Shown here piece after piece: positions 1 to 14,033 of a stretch of DNA of 64,000 bases. Origin of the DNA: Lethocerus indicus. Its lineage: Eukaryota > Arthropoda > Insecta > Hemiptera > Belostomatidae. The notes beneath the pieces were generated by a model, which was not told the origin of the DNA, searched no databases, and was given only the letters and a program-made list of their open reading frames with translations. Position 1 is the stretch's first letter, and every line of letters begins with the position of its first letter. The position numbers and the translations under genes were made by a program. Location: the NCBI GenBank assembly GCA_019843655.1, contig JACDQD010000003.1, positions 31,298,224-31,362,223 of the forward strand, read 5' to 3'.

Positions 1-155
1 AGTACAAATGACAGTGACAGTGCAGTGAGGATGCCCAAAAAACATCCAAAGTGCCAAAAGTGATTAACTGGAGATGGCGAGCAGCCGAAACCCGTCTAGC
101 AAAAGACCAAACTAGCGAGAAGAGACAGAAACACACGAAATCTACGGTTTCGATA
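1..155 (+). repeat. Family A MITE-like repeat, cut by window start
   Basis: The window opens inside a copy. It contains the block GACAGTGACAGTGCAGTGAG near the start, then GGCGAGCAGCCGAAAC, then the short hairpin GTCTAGCAAAAGAC, then GAGACAGAAACACACGAAAT. The same blocks in the same order and spacing occur at 38193-38361 and 52649-52800, which defines the family. Confidence 0.85.
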
Positions 156-1148
156 TGAAATAATTCCATTATTTCAATTGTTAGAATAATCTTATTAATC
201 GATTTTAGTTCTTAGCATTCAAACCTCCCCGTGTTCTTTGTTCCCAATGATAACAGCCTTGTAACAGACTGTATGTTCTCAGGTAAATGAGGTTTACTTC
301 TCGGATGTATCAAATATTGTTTAGTGTTATATTTCCGTACGCCAGGGAGGATTAGGTGCCGCCATCACGCTTCTCTGCATGCGAAAATCTTGTAACCGGT
401 AATATGACCGGTTACGGCAGTATTAAACTTTGAATAAAAAAACAAAACAGTAGTGGAGCGTTTAAAATAAAAAAAAATAAAAATGGTCGTTCCCCGGGAC
501 AAGCTTCAAGTGATACACGACAAAAAATTGTCCGCCAGTTAAAGACTGAATTAGTCTTTCCGACCGAAAGAGCCAGTAATTTCATACTTTCAAGTAAGTT
601 TCGCTACTCCAAATATTTACTCATCATTAAATTATTTACGCGAAGGACGATAGAGTTTCATGAAATTATCTCAGTATCCAAGAACTGATTGAAAAAAAAT
701 TCAGATTCGCGCTCCGTCAATTCCAATCCACAATTCGAGACGATGTTTATTTATTTAAATTGTGCACCGAATTTGTTTGCAATATAATTAAATATGCCTG
801 CTCGCAGCCCTGTTTATACATAGAAATATATACATTGTGTATGGTTTGATTCTCATAATTGATTGTGAATTAAATCAGCTTATTGCGAAAATAAGCCGCG
901 GTTAAATTTTTTAGTAATATTTATGAGGGCGGTTTCATGAGGCCCCTTCGCGAATTTAATGTTCTAAATTATTTCTGGGCATTATTTTTGTTCGATTCAA
1001 ATTCAGAAACAGACAAATTTCTTCCGATATGTCCACTATCCCGGCCGTAATTCCTCAAGGAACTCCATCCATTCCCTCAGAATATTCAAGTCATAACAGC
1101 GGTTTAAGATTTAGGGTTTTTATTATGGTAACCCGGAGGCGTTCGCTT

Positions 1149-1205
1149 TGTCTACTGACGTTGGGAGAGACCACGCAATGGGAAAACCCTAATCCACTTG
1201 TACGG
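1149..1205 (-). repeat. Family C module
   Basis: It reads TGTCTACTGACGTTGGGAGA and AACCCTAATCCACTTGTACG, the reversed C module without a B module nearby. Confidence 0.7.
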
Positions 1206-3769
1206 CTGTCTAATTATATTTGAATTCAGAAAAACCTCCCAATCCACCAAATCCTTTTTTTATTCGAATCGGAATTTCATATCGCAGAAAATGTTGGCCA
1301 ATATTAAGTTTAAGAGTCGGTCAACATTTAACGCGGGCTAAAATTGTCGCTCCCGAATCGACTTCTAATCTTATTCGCACTGTTCTAGACGGCAAACAAG
1401 GCATTGAATTTCTAATTTCGCGCCCCCTCGCCGTCGGAAAACCCGATTTGGAATTCAAATCTATTCGTATATACTTGAAATATCGTACTGTCGGAAATTT
1501 CGGAAAGTTTTTTCCACACATATCTCGAGCGTCGTTTTCAGACGAGGAGGCGTGAAATGCGAAATGCGATACGTGCCCCCGAAAACAGAGCGTCGACTCC
1601 GTTCCCTACGCACCCGGTGTTCAGCACACACGCAATAAGCAACAAATAAGTCGAAGAATATGAATAAGTTTCGGGCAAAACCTGATTTTGGGATGTGATT
1701 GAGGAAGTTCCGTGGGAGATTGACGGGGGATTGAAGTTTCTGTCAACTGGGTTGGACTATGCGAGCGTAAACTTGCAACATAAAATCTGCGATAAATAAA
1801 TGTTGTAATGATTTTAATGGATAAAGAGACGTTATAAAACGGAGGGAGACGTTATAAAACATGTAATACTAAGTAAATTTTAAAAACTGGCTTCAACTAA
1901 GTGAAATACATGATACTAGTCGACGGATGCTTAAAATCAAAGCTCTAGCAGTTTGTCCAAATCATAGTTTTAATATTACTCTATCTTTTGTGCACTCAAT
2001 TTATTTTTTATCTGTTATTTTTCCAAATAAAAACTATTTATAATGAGTTTTATCTGTGTTTGACATTGCACCGAGATTGTCGATGGGAATAGGCAAATCT
2101 ACTGAACCAAAACTTGGACAGCTCCTTCGAACTAACGTATATTGGCACGATCGTATTTCATTTTACCGCTTTTATTCGACAGGGAAACCGGTCTGGTAAC
2201 GTTGGAAAAGGTAGATTTATGACGGGAAACTTTGACCGGAAATTCGCTTCTGCCGCTCAATTTTTGTATTTGGAGTTAAGTTAGTTTCCGTACGATTTTT
2301 CTTTTCCGCCGCCGCTTTACTGAGACAACTTCGTTTAGTTCGGTCTGTCGGACGGTATAAAAAGTGTGGCTTATTGCATTGTCGATCAATTTTACAACGA
2401 TTTCCCGTTTGAATTTGTGACAAAGCAAATTCCTGAACCCGGCATCGTCTGTACGAATCCGCACAGCTCGAAACTTACCGGGTACTTTGGACAGATTATT
2501 ATTTCGGGACGAGCGATATGTTGTTTTTAAAAGTTTTAAATAAAAAATATTACATAAATTAATATTTCCTTAAATAGCAACAGCTAAATATGGACGCGGG
2601 CACGTGACTAGGTGATACCGCGTAAAAGATATAAAAAAAAGGTAGGAGCCACCGGGTTATCTTCTTTGTGCCTAATAGCAATGCCACTCGTGGTGGTAAT
2701 AAACAGAGATAATAATATTAAAAGGAATAAAATAACAACAGAAGAGTTAGGTCTTATGAATAATGATGAGGGTAATGCGGCAGTTGTTATAAGCCCTTTT
2801 AGTGTAGGGTGGGGGGTGGGGGCTCGAAGGGCTTTTCCAATTTTTAAAGTGTCGACTTTCTGTTTGACAGATGGGGGGCAAACTCTAATTAAAAGCGAGA
2901 CTGAGAAAAGGACTACCGCCTGAGAAACTGTGGTGGTACATCGAAAAATACAAGTCTAAGTATTACAGGATACTGTAATCATAACAAAAAAAATTGGAAA
3001 TTAAACTGAATCGGTATTTCCGACAGAAAGCGCGAATAACTACAATATTCGCAGATTTTTAAACGGTTCCCGTCCCTATTTCGTATATTAGCATCTAAAC
3101 ATAACGAAAAAAAAATTCAAATATTCCCCACATCTTCCATTGCCCGGATTGGTCTTGGTACCGGCACGTGCGCATTTAAACTTATATCACAAAAAAAATT
3201 CCAGTAATATAATTAGTAGGTATATAAGTATTCTATATACAGCATGGGTAAATGCACTTCGTTAGGTGCGGCATCTATCGGAAATTAACTTTTATTTCTA
3301 TTATTTCAGAACGTTTTTCACGATCTTGTTACATTGATTGAATGAAGAAGGCAGTAGGCATCGACAGTAGGTCTACGGTTGAAATAATTCTATGTGTTTT
3401 CTTTATCTGAACTATATTTTCTTATATGTTTATTTTATATATCATTTAAGATTTTCGTGTGTAATAAAATAAAATTTGAATTTATGTATTTAATACTACG
3501 TAACTATGTAGTTCATAATATATGAGAAACGGGGAATGCGGCTATCTTGATCCCCTGTGTTATATTAAGTATATATGTTTAATATATAGATATTAATCGT
3601 TCTGTGGACGGAAGACGCGTCTTTCAATGGTATGAAAAATATTTTTCTGGTAACAGACAACCGTGTAATCCTCGCAGACTTAAGCCCTTAGGTCCGAAAC
3701 ACCAGCAAATTGAATTGTCATTTCAGCGTTGCAGGGCTCACTGAAATGAAGAAAAAAATATCTCCCGTC

Positions 3770-3960
3770 CCGCGGTTGTAATATAAGATGCAGCCACAAA
3801 TGACGTCAAAGTTGAGCGAGGGGCTGAAGCGTAGAGAAGCCGGGCAACTAGCTCAGACAGCCGCCTTCAACACTCGGTTGTCAGCTTTCGGCAAAAAGCA
3901 AAGAAGTAGTGGTAGTGGTGGTACAGAGGGCAAATGAAACACCGAACCGACACTTTCACT
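3770..3960 (+). promoter_or_regulatory. Possible regulatory stretch with a perfect CRE
   Basis: TGACGTCA, the palindromic CREB/ATF site, is at 3801-3808, about 20 bases after ATATAAG. The following 150 bases are balanced in composition and free of the repeat families. No exon was recognised downstream, so this is a weak call. Confidence 0.15.
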
Positions 3961-4050
3961 TAGCGTTTCATTCTTCTTGAGAACCGAGAGAACCGGTTGT
4001 TGCCTTCAGTCTCAATTAGCTAGACTGGTATTTTGAGGTCAATGTACTGG

Positions 4051-4095
4051 ACGGCCGAAACCGGTCTAGCGAAAGACCAAACAGGCGGGTGGGAA
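4051..4095 (+). repeat. Family A fragment
   Basis: It retains GGCCGAAACCGGTCTAGC, the GAAAGACCAAAC block and part of GGCGGG. Outer ends are missing. Confidence 0.65.
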
Positions 4096-4312
4096 GCGTA
4101 AAGTCAGTTGAGATGACTCAAGAGCGGGCATATTCGAAAACTTGGGAAGAACAAAAAAATAAACAAATCGGCATTATTGTTGATATTTTGACATAAAATT
4201 AGGGAGTTTTCAAGTTTCAGTATCCAATTCAGTATCTAACCCCCGCTTTATTTTCTAACAGATGAACTATATATCAGACGTGATTCTCTACAAGGAGGGA
4301 TTTTTCCGACGA

Positions 4313-4380
4313 TTTGTCCGGACAAGTGGGTTATAATTTTTTTATCCGCGAGGTTTCTCCCACCGCCAGTAGACAAGGCT
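4313..4380 (+). repeat. Family C module
   Basis: TTTGTCCGGACAAGTGGGTT is followed by GCGAGGTTTCTCCCACCGCC and AGTAGACAAGG. No B module follows within 300 bases. Confidence 0.75.
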
Positions 4381-4859
4381 GCCACCCCAACGCGGTGGGA
4401 CTGGGGAATAGGGTATTTTTAGGACGAATCTTTTTAGTGGGGAAGCTCCCACGTATTATGGATTAGAACATGTGGATATATGAATGTAATTTACGGGAAG
4501 ATGATATTTCCTGTAATAGGTACAGTCGGGTCGGATAGGAGGGAGGGGGGTCATTGCCCACGGGACGGTATTAGCCACGGTCGGTCGCCCGCCCTTATGC
4601 CTTCCAATTCCGACAGTAGGAGGTTCTACTAGGTTCTACTGAGTGGAAGGACACGGTGATGTCCACCATAGCCGTGCAATTACCCCACCCCGGAATAAGG
4701 AGAACGACTGGTTCTAAACCTGGCGTACAACCTAACAGGTCGTCGCTCTCGGTCCCATAGAGCAAATACGGATTAGATTTCCTATAATACGGTAAATAGC
4801 CTAAACAATTCGCCCCTCTGTCTCCGATTGATCATCTGATATGAATAAAGACAGAAAAT

Positions 4860-5160
4860 ACCAGTAAAAGTGAAGGAATTCGCGTCTGAATTAATTCAAA
4901 TATTGAATCGATTCAAAATGTTGCCGGTGGATACGACAACAAGGCCGCGTGCTAAGATGAAGTTGCAATGTGATGGGATTAGGCATTAGGTATTCGACGC
5001 GCGAGTCAACACGGCCGCTGCCACCGCCGCCGGGGAAATATTCATGCATTCATCCGTTCACCCGGTCCCGCTAATTTATTCATTCGCCTGGCAAATTATC
5101 ATCCGGACCGGATCGGATTTCATCGGATCCGGCAAAAGTCCAAATGTCAGAATCTCGCAG
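4860..5160. other. Repeat-free, conserved-element-like block
   Basis: Dense homeodomain/POU-like words (GAATTAATTC, ATTCATGCATTC, CTAATTTATTCATT) alternate with GC-rich words. No coding frame with homology and no family repeats. Conservation cannot be tested here. Confidence 0.25.
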
Positions 5161-6390
5161 TATTTTTTCTCCGTTCATTCTCTCTTCCGGGTAACATTTC
5201 AGCGAAGTGTTTTGCCGTTTATGCGCAAAAATAAATTCCACTGCAGAGTAACGATTAAAGTATTCGCGCCTCCACTACTTAAAGGAGGTTCCATACTATC
5301 GAAACTTAATGAAATTCGAACTGCGCAGTTAAAAAATATCGATAAAATTTTACATCGATTGTAAGACGCACCGAGGAGTCAGACCTAACCGGATAGGAAA
5401 AAACACACGTCTTATAATCGAGTAAATACGATACATCAAATCAAAAATGACTTTTCAAAAATTCTCTTGCGTCAATGTCACTTATGGTTTTATACAGTTG
5501 TGGCAATAAAAAATTTATCCACGCTAAGATTCATTCTTCTGTGTATGTATGCTCTTCATAATAATGACAGTAGGTAAGAGATAAATTAAATAATAATTAC
5601 TGATCGTTTAATTAATTGAATTCTGAAATTCAGATGTGAGCGGTGATTACGTCTGACCCCAAGTTTGATTCTGCCACGACAAAACGAATATAAAATTCAA
5701 CAGATTTGAACCTTAAAAAAAAAAAAAAATCGTTTTTGACAGAACAGAAAAACTGGAGCCCCCAATGCAAACTGTGTGCACTCTGTACCGCTAATTCGGC
5801 ATACATCGGTTGGATGTATATATACGCCCACAACCCCGAACGTTTCCCGACGAGTGGGCCAACATAGCGACGTCAAATTTACCTCCCTCCTCCCCCCGTT
5901 GTTACTCGTCACAATCGCGCCCGTTCGCGGTTTAATTCCGCCTCGGGAATTGGCGCAGACGACAAAACCGCAGGCACCCGATTTTCGCAGCCGTCATAGA
6001 GCACACAGCGCCAGGGGCGCCGAATAAGGACTAGATTAGTTCGCAAGCGAGGGTTAAACAGCCCCAGCCTGTATTGTCGGCGAAACATTCACACGTGCCA
6101 ACCCTTTGGCGGCCAGAGACACTTTATTACACTCGTATGTTAGTCACTAACAGGCTGCAGATACTTTGATCATTAGAAATATTCAAGCCGTTATGAGTTT
6201 TCTGAACGCCGCATTATATATGCGGTCGCGATTCGTTTAAGACCGGCACAGGTTTCGGTTGGAAGTCCAGTTTACTTCGGACGGATGTTATAATAAACGT
6301 ATACAAAATTTTGAATAGTGGTGGTGGAAGATTGTGATAATTAGAGTTCTGGTCGCATGAAACTTCGTTCATTCAAATTAAATACAATAA

Positions 6391-6530
6391 GACCCTCCGA
6401 ACGGGCCCCATTGGAAGGTTTTGCCGTTTCCTTCCGCGGGGGCTCTCGGCGTTGTCTGTTTCCGACGTTTCGGAAAGTCTTGTCGGTTCCATTATCGGGT
6501 TTCCGACTTCTGTTATGCTCGACAGGTACT
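6391..6530 (+). repeat. Family D repeat
   Basis: CCATTGGAAGGTTTTGCCGT, TTCCTTCCGCGGGGGCTCTC, then GTTTCCGACGTTTCGGAAAG. The GACGTTTCG core and the GG-rich block before it recur at 14034, 17240 and (upstream part only) 40150. Confidence 0.65.
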
Positions 6531-8399
6531 TAACGTCACGTACTTTTTTGGTACTTTATTCATTTTTTTTTCACTGTTTCCACCGCCCCTGCCAACCTAC
6601 GTTCTTCCCGCAGTATTTCGCGATCCTACCGAAAGTTAGTTGAGTTTTTCATTGTCGCAATTGTATAAATGCAATAACAGATATTACTGTTCAAGGAAGA
6701 GAGTAACAATGCTTTTATTATTAATTATTTATCTGATATATGTAAATCACGTGGGGACATCCTTTTCTGTACGGAACGTGAGGGATGTCCCGAGTAACTA
6801 GGGTTTGGACCGAAGGATTAGGACGATATATAATTCTGGATCTGTACTTAGAACGAGATTGGATACGTAGGCTGGCTGCGTCAGTTATTTTTCTAAGTAT
6901 TTTTGACCGCATGAAGTGGGATGAATTTTCGAGGCGGCGGGAGAGACACAGCTCCCAGGTGTTGTTCGGAAAGCCGAGTTTACGTCTCCCCGGCTCGAGA
7001 CGTTCCCGTCTCTAATTAACCTGCCTTGACCTATTGAAGACCTGTAGTTAATTAGCTCAATACCGTCGCGGAATATCAGTAACAGAGGCATAAATGGCAC
7101 ATAAATTTTAAACCCCCCGTTACTCAGTGTGTACTAGTAATTGTTTGGTATTATATATAGGTAATTGTTCTGAAGTAAGGGGAATTTAATGTGAACCGGG
7201 GCCTGTACACTAGTCTGGAAGACATTACAAGATTTTGGGACGACGAATTGCTCGGTTTGCAGGGGAAAGGTTTAATTTTTTCTATATATAATAAGTAAAT
7301 TGTTAGGTACATCTAATAAACAAGAGTTGTCACTGAGCTCAAGCTGAGAGAATGAATTAAAAAAGAAATACTGCCTCATTGTCAATGCATTAACATCGTG
7401 TTGTTTTTTATGTCAATATGATGGTTTTTGGATTCTCGGCCCGTGGAACCACCAATGAAATTCATTAGATTATAAGTAATTATTGTAACTGGGTCTTTCT
7501 ACATTCATATAACTTAGCGACAGTATCCCTTATATAAGTATTCTTATATATAACGTATAAAAGGATACCGACACTCTGGTCAGTTAGTTTGACGGTCCTA
7601 CTCAGAAGCATATTTTTGTTTTATTCAGTCTTTAACTGATAATAATAATTTATAAACTTATACGTAGATACTGAGATTTAGTTATACTTGTTATACATAC
7701 AACGCTGGTATAATAATTGGGGAATGTTGAACTAAGTTTTGCCCAATCTATGATTTCGGGATTCCCCTCCAATTATCATTTTTCCCCGAAAACATATAAT
7801 TTCTAGGGGCATCTAGTGAGTAGAATTTTGAAGCGGCGGTCTCCAATTATCCCAATATTTATTCAATATATATTGAGTTTGGATCAATATACATTTCATA
7901 TTTTAAAATCCAATTGAACAATGACACAATCGTACATGACAAGAGTGCAGTGCACACAGTACGGGGACGGTAAATATTTCATGCCACGATTAAATAATGA
8001 AAATGTATAATATTCGATAATAAATAACACGAGCGCTTTGCACAAGACAAGTGTTTAAGTCATACAAATAGCCATAAATAACGTTTTAAAATTGATTATT
8101 GGATGTGATTTGTTTTTTATTTTTCTAATAAATATAAATAAACGCGGAATTGCTAAAATTGTCTATAAAGTCAGTCTCAAAGGGAAGAATGAAAAGAAGT
8201 TCAGTGGTGTCCATGAAAAAATATTAAAACTGTTAAATTTTGGAACAATAATTAATATTTAATTATCACTCTATTGCGAGAACTTACAGAAAATTTGGTA
8301 AGAATAACGCTGCCTTAAAATACTCCTAAAATAAAGTATTTTACAAGAGTTACACTAATTTTGTGTACAACACGTTTAAAGCACCGGTTAGACTTAAAA

Positions 8400-8660
8400 T
8401 GTGCCCCGAATGAGGCGACAGGTCAAGTGCTAATTGACTGGATATCGGATAATTGAGGGCCCTTCGAAATACTGCAGAAATACGTTGAAAAGGGGAATTG
8501 TGAAATCCGGATAAAATTTACGGACAATTAAGCTACGATGAAATGACGGGGCGGGAATTGATTTCAATTAATTCGAACGTCCATAAAAAGATGAACGGTT
8601 GTAAAGCAGATAAATTTAAATGGGGAATATTATCGCCGACGTAAAAGAGTCGTCGATTAA
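8400..8660. other. Repeat-free, conserved-element-like block
   Basis: Words such as GCTAATTGACTGG, GGACAATTAAGC and TTTCAATTAATTCG lie close together in balanced sequence without repeats or coding homology. Confidence 0.22.
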
Positions 8661-9020
8661 GGTGGGGGGAAGGGCGAGCGGAGACAGCCGGACTGGGGTT
8701 GGACTGATGAAGACTGGGGAGAAAGGAAAACTTTTATTCTTAAAATGAAGGTTATTATACAAAAAGGGGGGATTGAACAGTTTTCTTTTTCCCTTTCCTC
8801 AAACTCTAAGACCTCTCAATTCGGCCGGGAAATAATGGCCGGTGCTCGAGGACGAGAGCAGTCTTCGCTCGAGTATTATACTCGAGGGCGTTTATTATAG
8901 CTTTTGCGGTCCAATTCGGTATTCCCGTTCATAATTCCCGAACTCGTTCAACCCCCAATTCATTCGGTCGGGGTTGATTTTCAACCCCCCTTATAGCGGT
9001 TTCTAGACCACGCGATGATC

Positions 9021-9069
9021 TGTTCCGATAGACCGGTTTCGGCTGCTCGCCGTATTTAAGGCAGTAGTT
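9021..9069 (-). repeat. Family A fragment
   Basis: The minus copy holds GACCGGTTTCGGCTGCTCGC as read on the plus strand; the rest has diverged. Confidence 0.6.
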
Positions 9070-9425
9070 TAGGTACCTTGTGCGGCCGCCCTTCACTTCA
9101 GATCAAACGGTTATGCCAAAATAATAATTTACTAGCGGGTCGAAATTTAAGTTTTAGAATCCCATATCGCAGCCAACGAAAGGCTGATTGCTGTTGAAGT
9201 AAAATTCTAATACCGTTCCGCTAAATTAATCTAATGTCTCTCTATAGCCGGTAACCCAGGAATTTTTCGTCATTGAATTCAAAAAATCATTCACAATTGA
9301 ATCATTTTGGAAATGTTTCTGTTTTTTTCTCAAAAATCATAAATCAACTATATAACAGAGGAACAACTAAATTATGAAGAGGGAAAACATTATTAACGTC
9401 ACATGATTAATCGATTTTTTTATGA

Positions 9426-9429
<4 letters not shown>

Positions 9430-9486
<57 letters not shown>
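9430..9486. repeat. (TA)n microsatellite
   Basis: An uninterrupted TA run of about 28 units. Confidence 0.98.
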
Positions 9487-9488
<2 letters not shown>

Positions 9489-12400
9489 TATATAGATTCA
9501 TAGTTCTCTCAAATTCGATTGAAGGTAGCACAATCTTTTTTCAGTCTGACTGTATAAAAAAGCGCCACAAAGGTGTTGATAGAGGGAGCATGAAGGGTTG
9601 TCCTAATTAAATAGAGGAGAGCCGGGCCCTTTCACCCTTTGCATTGTCGTCTGAGTGTAGGGAGATCGACTTTTTTTTCTATTTTTTATTTTCCTCGTCA
9701 GTCATTCGTACCGCGCAAAATCCGTGAATGTTTCCGCGCGGAAATATCGTTACAAAAGGGAAAACGCTCAGAGGCGAATACATGGGGCCTGATTACTAAC
9801 GAGTCAACAATTATAAATTATCTCACCCGGCTACTTATAGACGAATTGTATATCTCGCTTCAATAATTTCACAGAGTTATACAAGAACCTAACCTATAAT
9901 AGATACCATCTGGGGTTACAAAACAATTAGGGCCGGAGAGAGAAAAAATGGTGTCTAAAAACGCACACGGAACACACACGGAAACATTGTAAAATTTGGC
10001 TAAGCGTTTATATATATGTATATACCCATATTTGTTAGATACAAATACGAAAAATATCGGGTAACGCTAAATAGATATTTTGTTCCTGATAGGAACAGAA
10101 GATGGAAAGAAACCACAATATCCCAAACCTTTGCAGACCACGTAAGTATTCCAAAAATATATTCCCTGTTCCCCCCAATATATTCTCGAGTGGGTTGCCT
10201 CTCCACACTCTACACCTAGGCTGTGAGTTACACGGCGTTGTAACCTGTTACCGTCACTGGGCAGTGTAGTGACAGCGGCTGGCAAGGATCCACTAAGCTG
10301 TTTTACTGGTGGATCGCTATTGGCTCTTTTGCGGCATTTTCGCGATGGGTTAATGTAAAAAGGGGAAATTATGGTACCGCCATCGATAACTCTCCCCAAC
10401 CCCCACTCTCATCTCCCTCGGTTTAGTTTTCATTTTCTGACACCGCTCACGTGTGTTCCGATTTCGAGAAGGCGGTCACGTACTGGCCGATTCGATAAGT
10501 TTCTGAAACCACAATAGTGAAAACTGGGCCGGAAAATGCCATTGCCCTTTCGAGTGAATTCGACAATACCGTAAAATGAAGAAAACTTCATAATTAATAA
10601 ATGTTCTGTACGGTGTAAACACAGAAACAACATTTTGTATAAACAACAATGTGTAATTCTACGCAGGCTATACGGAACGGATGTCAATATTTATTATTAC
10701 CGTCTGAAGAAGACTATTCTCCGGAACACATATTTTTAAACAATTTCAACTCTTCTCTCGAGTATCCCTAACGAAGCTCTTCGCGGGGGAGATTGGGCGA
10801 CACGGAAGCTTTAACTGATGCCAAACAGAATAAACCTAAAAAATGCCTGTTAAAAGAATTTTTTAATCGCCGGGGCGACGTGGAAGACCCGAATTCACCT
10901 TCCTCGCAAGGGAGTCCAAAGAGAGAAATCGGATTGAAACAACCCCGGTTGCCTTCTTCTTCCCGTGTCTCTTCTGGTACCGTACGAGGCAGGGACAATG
11001 GGCATGATTGGGCATCGGCTCAATCGCGTTCTGCTAATTGCTCGATTGATTTTGAGCTAACGCCAGATCCACGGGGTTGGTGGGGAGGGGGGGTGACTGT
11101 GAAGCGGCTGGTTAATGGCCCGGGCAATCAGTCACCCCTAGAATTAATCCAACTATCAAACCTAGGTTTGCCCACCGCACGGCTAACTGGGGGATCCGTC
11201 AGTACATATATGTGTTTGTGTGCGTATATGGCGATAAATCTTGGAACGGGGATATGATGCTTTCCTTGGAAATGAGCAAAATTTTCACATATGCCAACTG
11301 GAAGACAAAATGAACCAAATAAAAACTTAAATAAAAAAATATATTTATACTCTAACCAGTATACACGAGTTTATGAGCTCCTGTAATTTATTTAATTGAT
11401 ATTTGAAGATGAAGTGTTTACCTTTCATATATGTGAAGCCTTAACAACTTAAGAATAGGAAACGGTCGTGTTATATTGTCAGTGATCTCCAGTGATATAT
11501 TCACCGCGTAAGTGTGGACACCCCCTTGTTCGGTCCAATATTCGAACAGATTAACTGTTGTTATCGTAATAACGAGGATTGAAGCCCAGGAAAGATATCA
11601 CAGGCAAGTCGAACTGTATTGATGCGCTGTATAATTTGAATTTATATTATAATTTAAAATTTTCGAAACGACAAAAACCCGAGATAAAAAATTAACTAAA
11701 CACTATAGACGTACGCATTTGTATGTAAAGCTGAAATTAACATCCTGTCAGCACGAAGCTTTAACTGGAAACGCAAGCGCAGCAGATAAGTGCACTGACC
11801 TAAGAGACCTAATACCTAATAGGAGGACGTGTACAACGGAACTCTACTGACGGTGGTTAAGATCAAGCCGCCGGGAAATCGCAGTCACGATATTCTAAAC
11901 CTCAAAATATTACGATTTATTCGGAAAATCTCTCTTAATTAGGATTATTTTGCCGGGGGTTTTTACTGACAAAATCACCCGTGCACGAACCAGCAGTGCA
12001 TACAATAATTGCGGGTCTAGTCTACCTCCCCCCCCGGCCCATTGCTCATAGTTTAATTGCAGTTCTCGTCCAGTTAATTGGACCCGCTGTGGGCGAATAA
12101 ACTAGACATTTAAAGTTGTTTAATTAAAATTGAAACATCGAGTTTAAAATATTACATACTCTCCGGGAATTTGTTACTCAATATTTTTGTCGCATATGTT
12201 TCAAATTCTGAATAAATAATTTATTGTTTAGTTAGCGAAATATTTCGGAATTAGATGGGTAATTTTCATCTTCTTTTTTCAAGTTCAGATACCTGGAATG
12301 ATGTGGACAAACGTCCATTTGTTCTTTAGTAAATCAGAGAATGTTCTACCGGGCATTCTTTATGCGTTAAGCTCGTTTCGTAAATATTAAATTTTCGAGT

Positions 12401-13159
12401 GTAACTTTAGCATTTTTGTCATTATTCTGCGTTCTTCCGATATCCCTTTAAGTTTGAGATGTCTCCCAATTTTTTTCATATTTACAGCCAGTGGTTGATA
12501 GGTGTTATTCTAATCATTATTCGCCAGAATCATCCACCTCGACTGGTTAGACCGAATAGAGCTTTCTCTAATCTGAAAACCTGTATTAGATAATACAAGC
12601 CTTAAGCAGACAATGAAATATTCAACAGTGATATTTCTCTGTAAAATCATTTCTCTTCCCACTTTCTGTCTTCCTACAATGTGAACGACCCCTACAATTG
12701 CTATTATTCTCTGAGGACCGGAGCGCATTTCTCCAGTGAAAAATTTGTTTTGAATCGGGCCGGATAAAACCAGATTAAAGGACAAAAGCTATTAAATGTT
12801 TTAACAATTTTTTAACTCCGAATCTGAAATTTCAAACGGCTAATCTTTGCGCCGTTGTACCATCTCAGTTTTTTTGTTTTTAGCCTCGTATCTCCGATCC
12901 TTTCGCTGTTGCCTTACTAATTTGCTGTCCAGCTGTTGCCTTTTACTGTTTTTTTGTGTGTCTCGTTTTCCACTTCATGAATATTAATAAGTTTCGCTTT
13001 GGGCCGAGGGAGTTGGTCTATTCGAACCGTCGTTGTTACCCCTGGGGTAGAAATTTGCCTTTACGACGATTCCTCCGTATTACCAGTCAGAGACTATGCA
13101 TTATCGGGTATTTATACCGAGAGTTAGGAATAGTTGGGTTCGCACTATGGAGCTAAAGG

Positions 13160-13205
13160 AAATATATTCGGCCCACCGACGGTATTCGAACCCGAGCCAT
13201 TTCGT
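13160..13205 (-). repeat. Candidate tRNA-derived SINE fragment (box B-like)
   Basis: The minus strand reads GGCTCGGGTTCGAATACCGT and then CGGTGGGCCGAAT. The trailing GGGCCGAAT word recurs (reversed) at about 37020 and 43677, which supports a dispersed family. Confidence 0.4.
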
Positions 13206-14033
13206 AAAATGCTACAAAAACCCCAGTTACTACTTAAAGTGTCCTAGCATTAATGGTGTGTATGTTTTACGGTTTTTATACTAATATTGTATACTTAAAA
13301 AAATGCGTATTTAAGTCCATATACATAAATGTGGCTGACTATTAACCACCATTTCTATACTTTAAACGACACTATTATGTATATTTAAAAAAAAATATTC
13401 GAAAGATCCCCGAAGAAGTACCATAAAATGTTATATTTTGGTATTGTAATTAAGAAGAGATTATTTGAACATATTTTGTCCGAACGAACCTAATCCTCAA
13501 ATTATCATAATGGGGGGGGGGGGAGACAGGTTATACGGGAGAATACCTCCCATCATATTTATGGGGAAACATCCTTCCTCCTATCTGTTGGTACCGGAAT
13601 AAACTGCTAATGAAGAAATGTGAGGCGGATATTCCCGCTTTTGCCGGTTTTGCCGGCAAACTCGGACACAGGCGGTGATATACGCCCGTTATTTTGGAGG
13701 TAAGTTGGCTGGCACAACACTAAAAACTCCTTACGCGAGGTAGACTTTACGAGCGTCCATTTCTGATAGTAAAACAACAACGGGCCACAGTTATGGCGCA
13801 CGTCGCGTACATGTAAACTGCCGCAATTTTTAAAAATCCGTCAATCAATCCCCCTTTTGGCTTTCTTGTATCCTTTTATTGGATAAATTGTAGCTGCATG
13901 ACTGTGGTTGCGACCCCTGTATTAATTTATCTTTATTGTAGCGGTTGGGTGGAAACGACCCGCTGACACTTAAGTCACGTCAAGTGTAAAACGAGTATAA
14001 CAAAAGTCGGAATCCCGATGATGAACCGGTAAC

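Larger units (their letters stand above)
156..4050. other. Non-coding, mostly unrecognised
   Basis: Apart from the C module at 1149 and the possible regulatory stretch at 3770, I see AT-rich sequence with scattered CpG and short chance frames. A small direct repeat (AGACGTTATAAAAC, 1827 and 1847) is present. Confidence 0.5.
4381..9429. other. Non-coding, few landmarks
   Basis: It contains two of the conserved-element-like blocks, one family D copy and one family A fragment. The segment 5476-5520 shares TACAGTTGTGGCAATA with 14409-14424, a further small dispersed repeat. No gene seen. Confidence 0.5.

Noticed and set aside
7510..7580. Imperfect hairpin around TATATA with GTATCC arms
   Set aside because: Arms match only partly in AT-rich sequence; likely chance.
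8868..8886. CTCGAGTA...TACTCGAG palindrome
   Set aside because: Only 8-bp arms, no second copy noticed, and no context that suggests function.
10793..11257. 154-codon frame on the plus strand
   Set aside because: The start lies in degraded family B-like sequence, no domain is recognisable, and the opposite strand is equally open.
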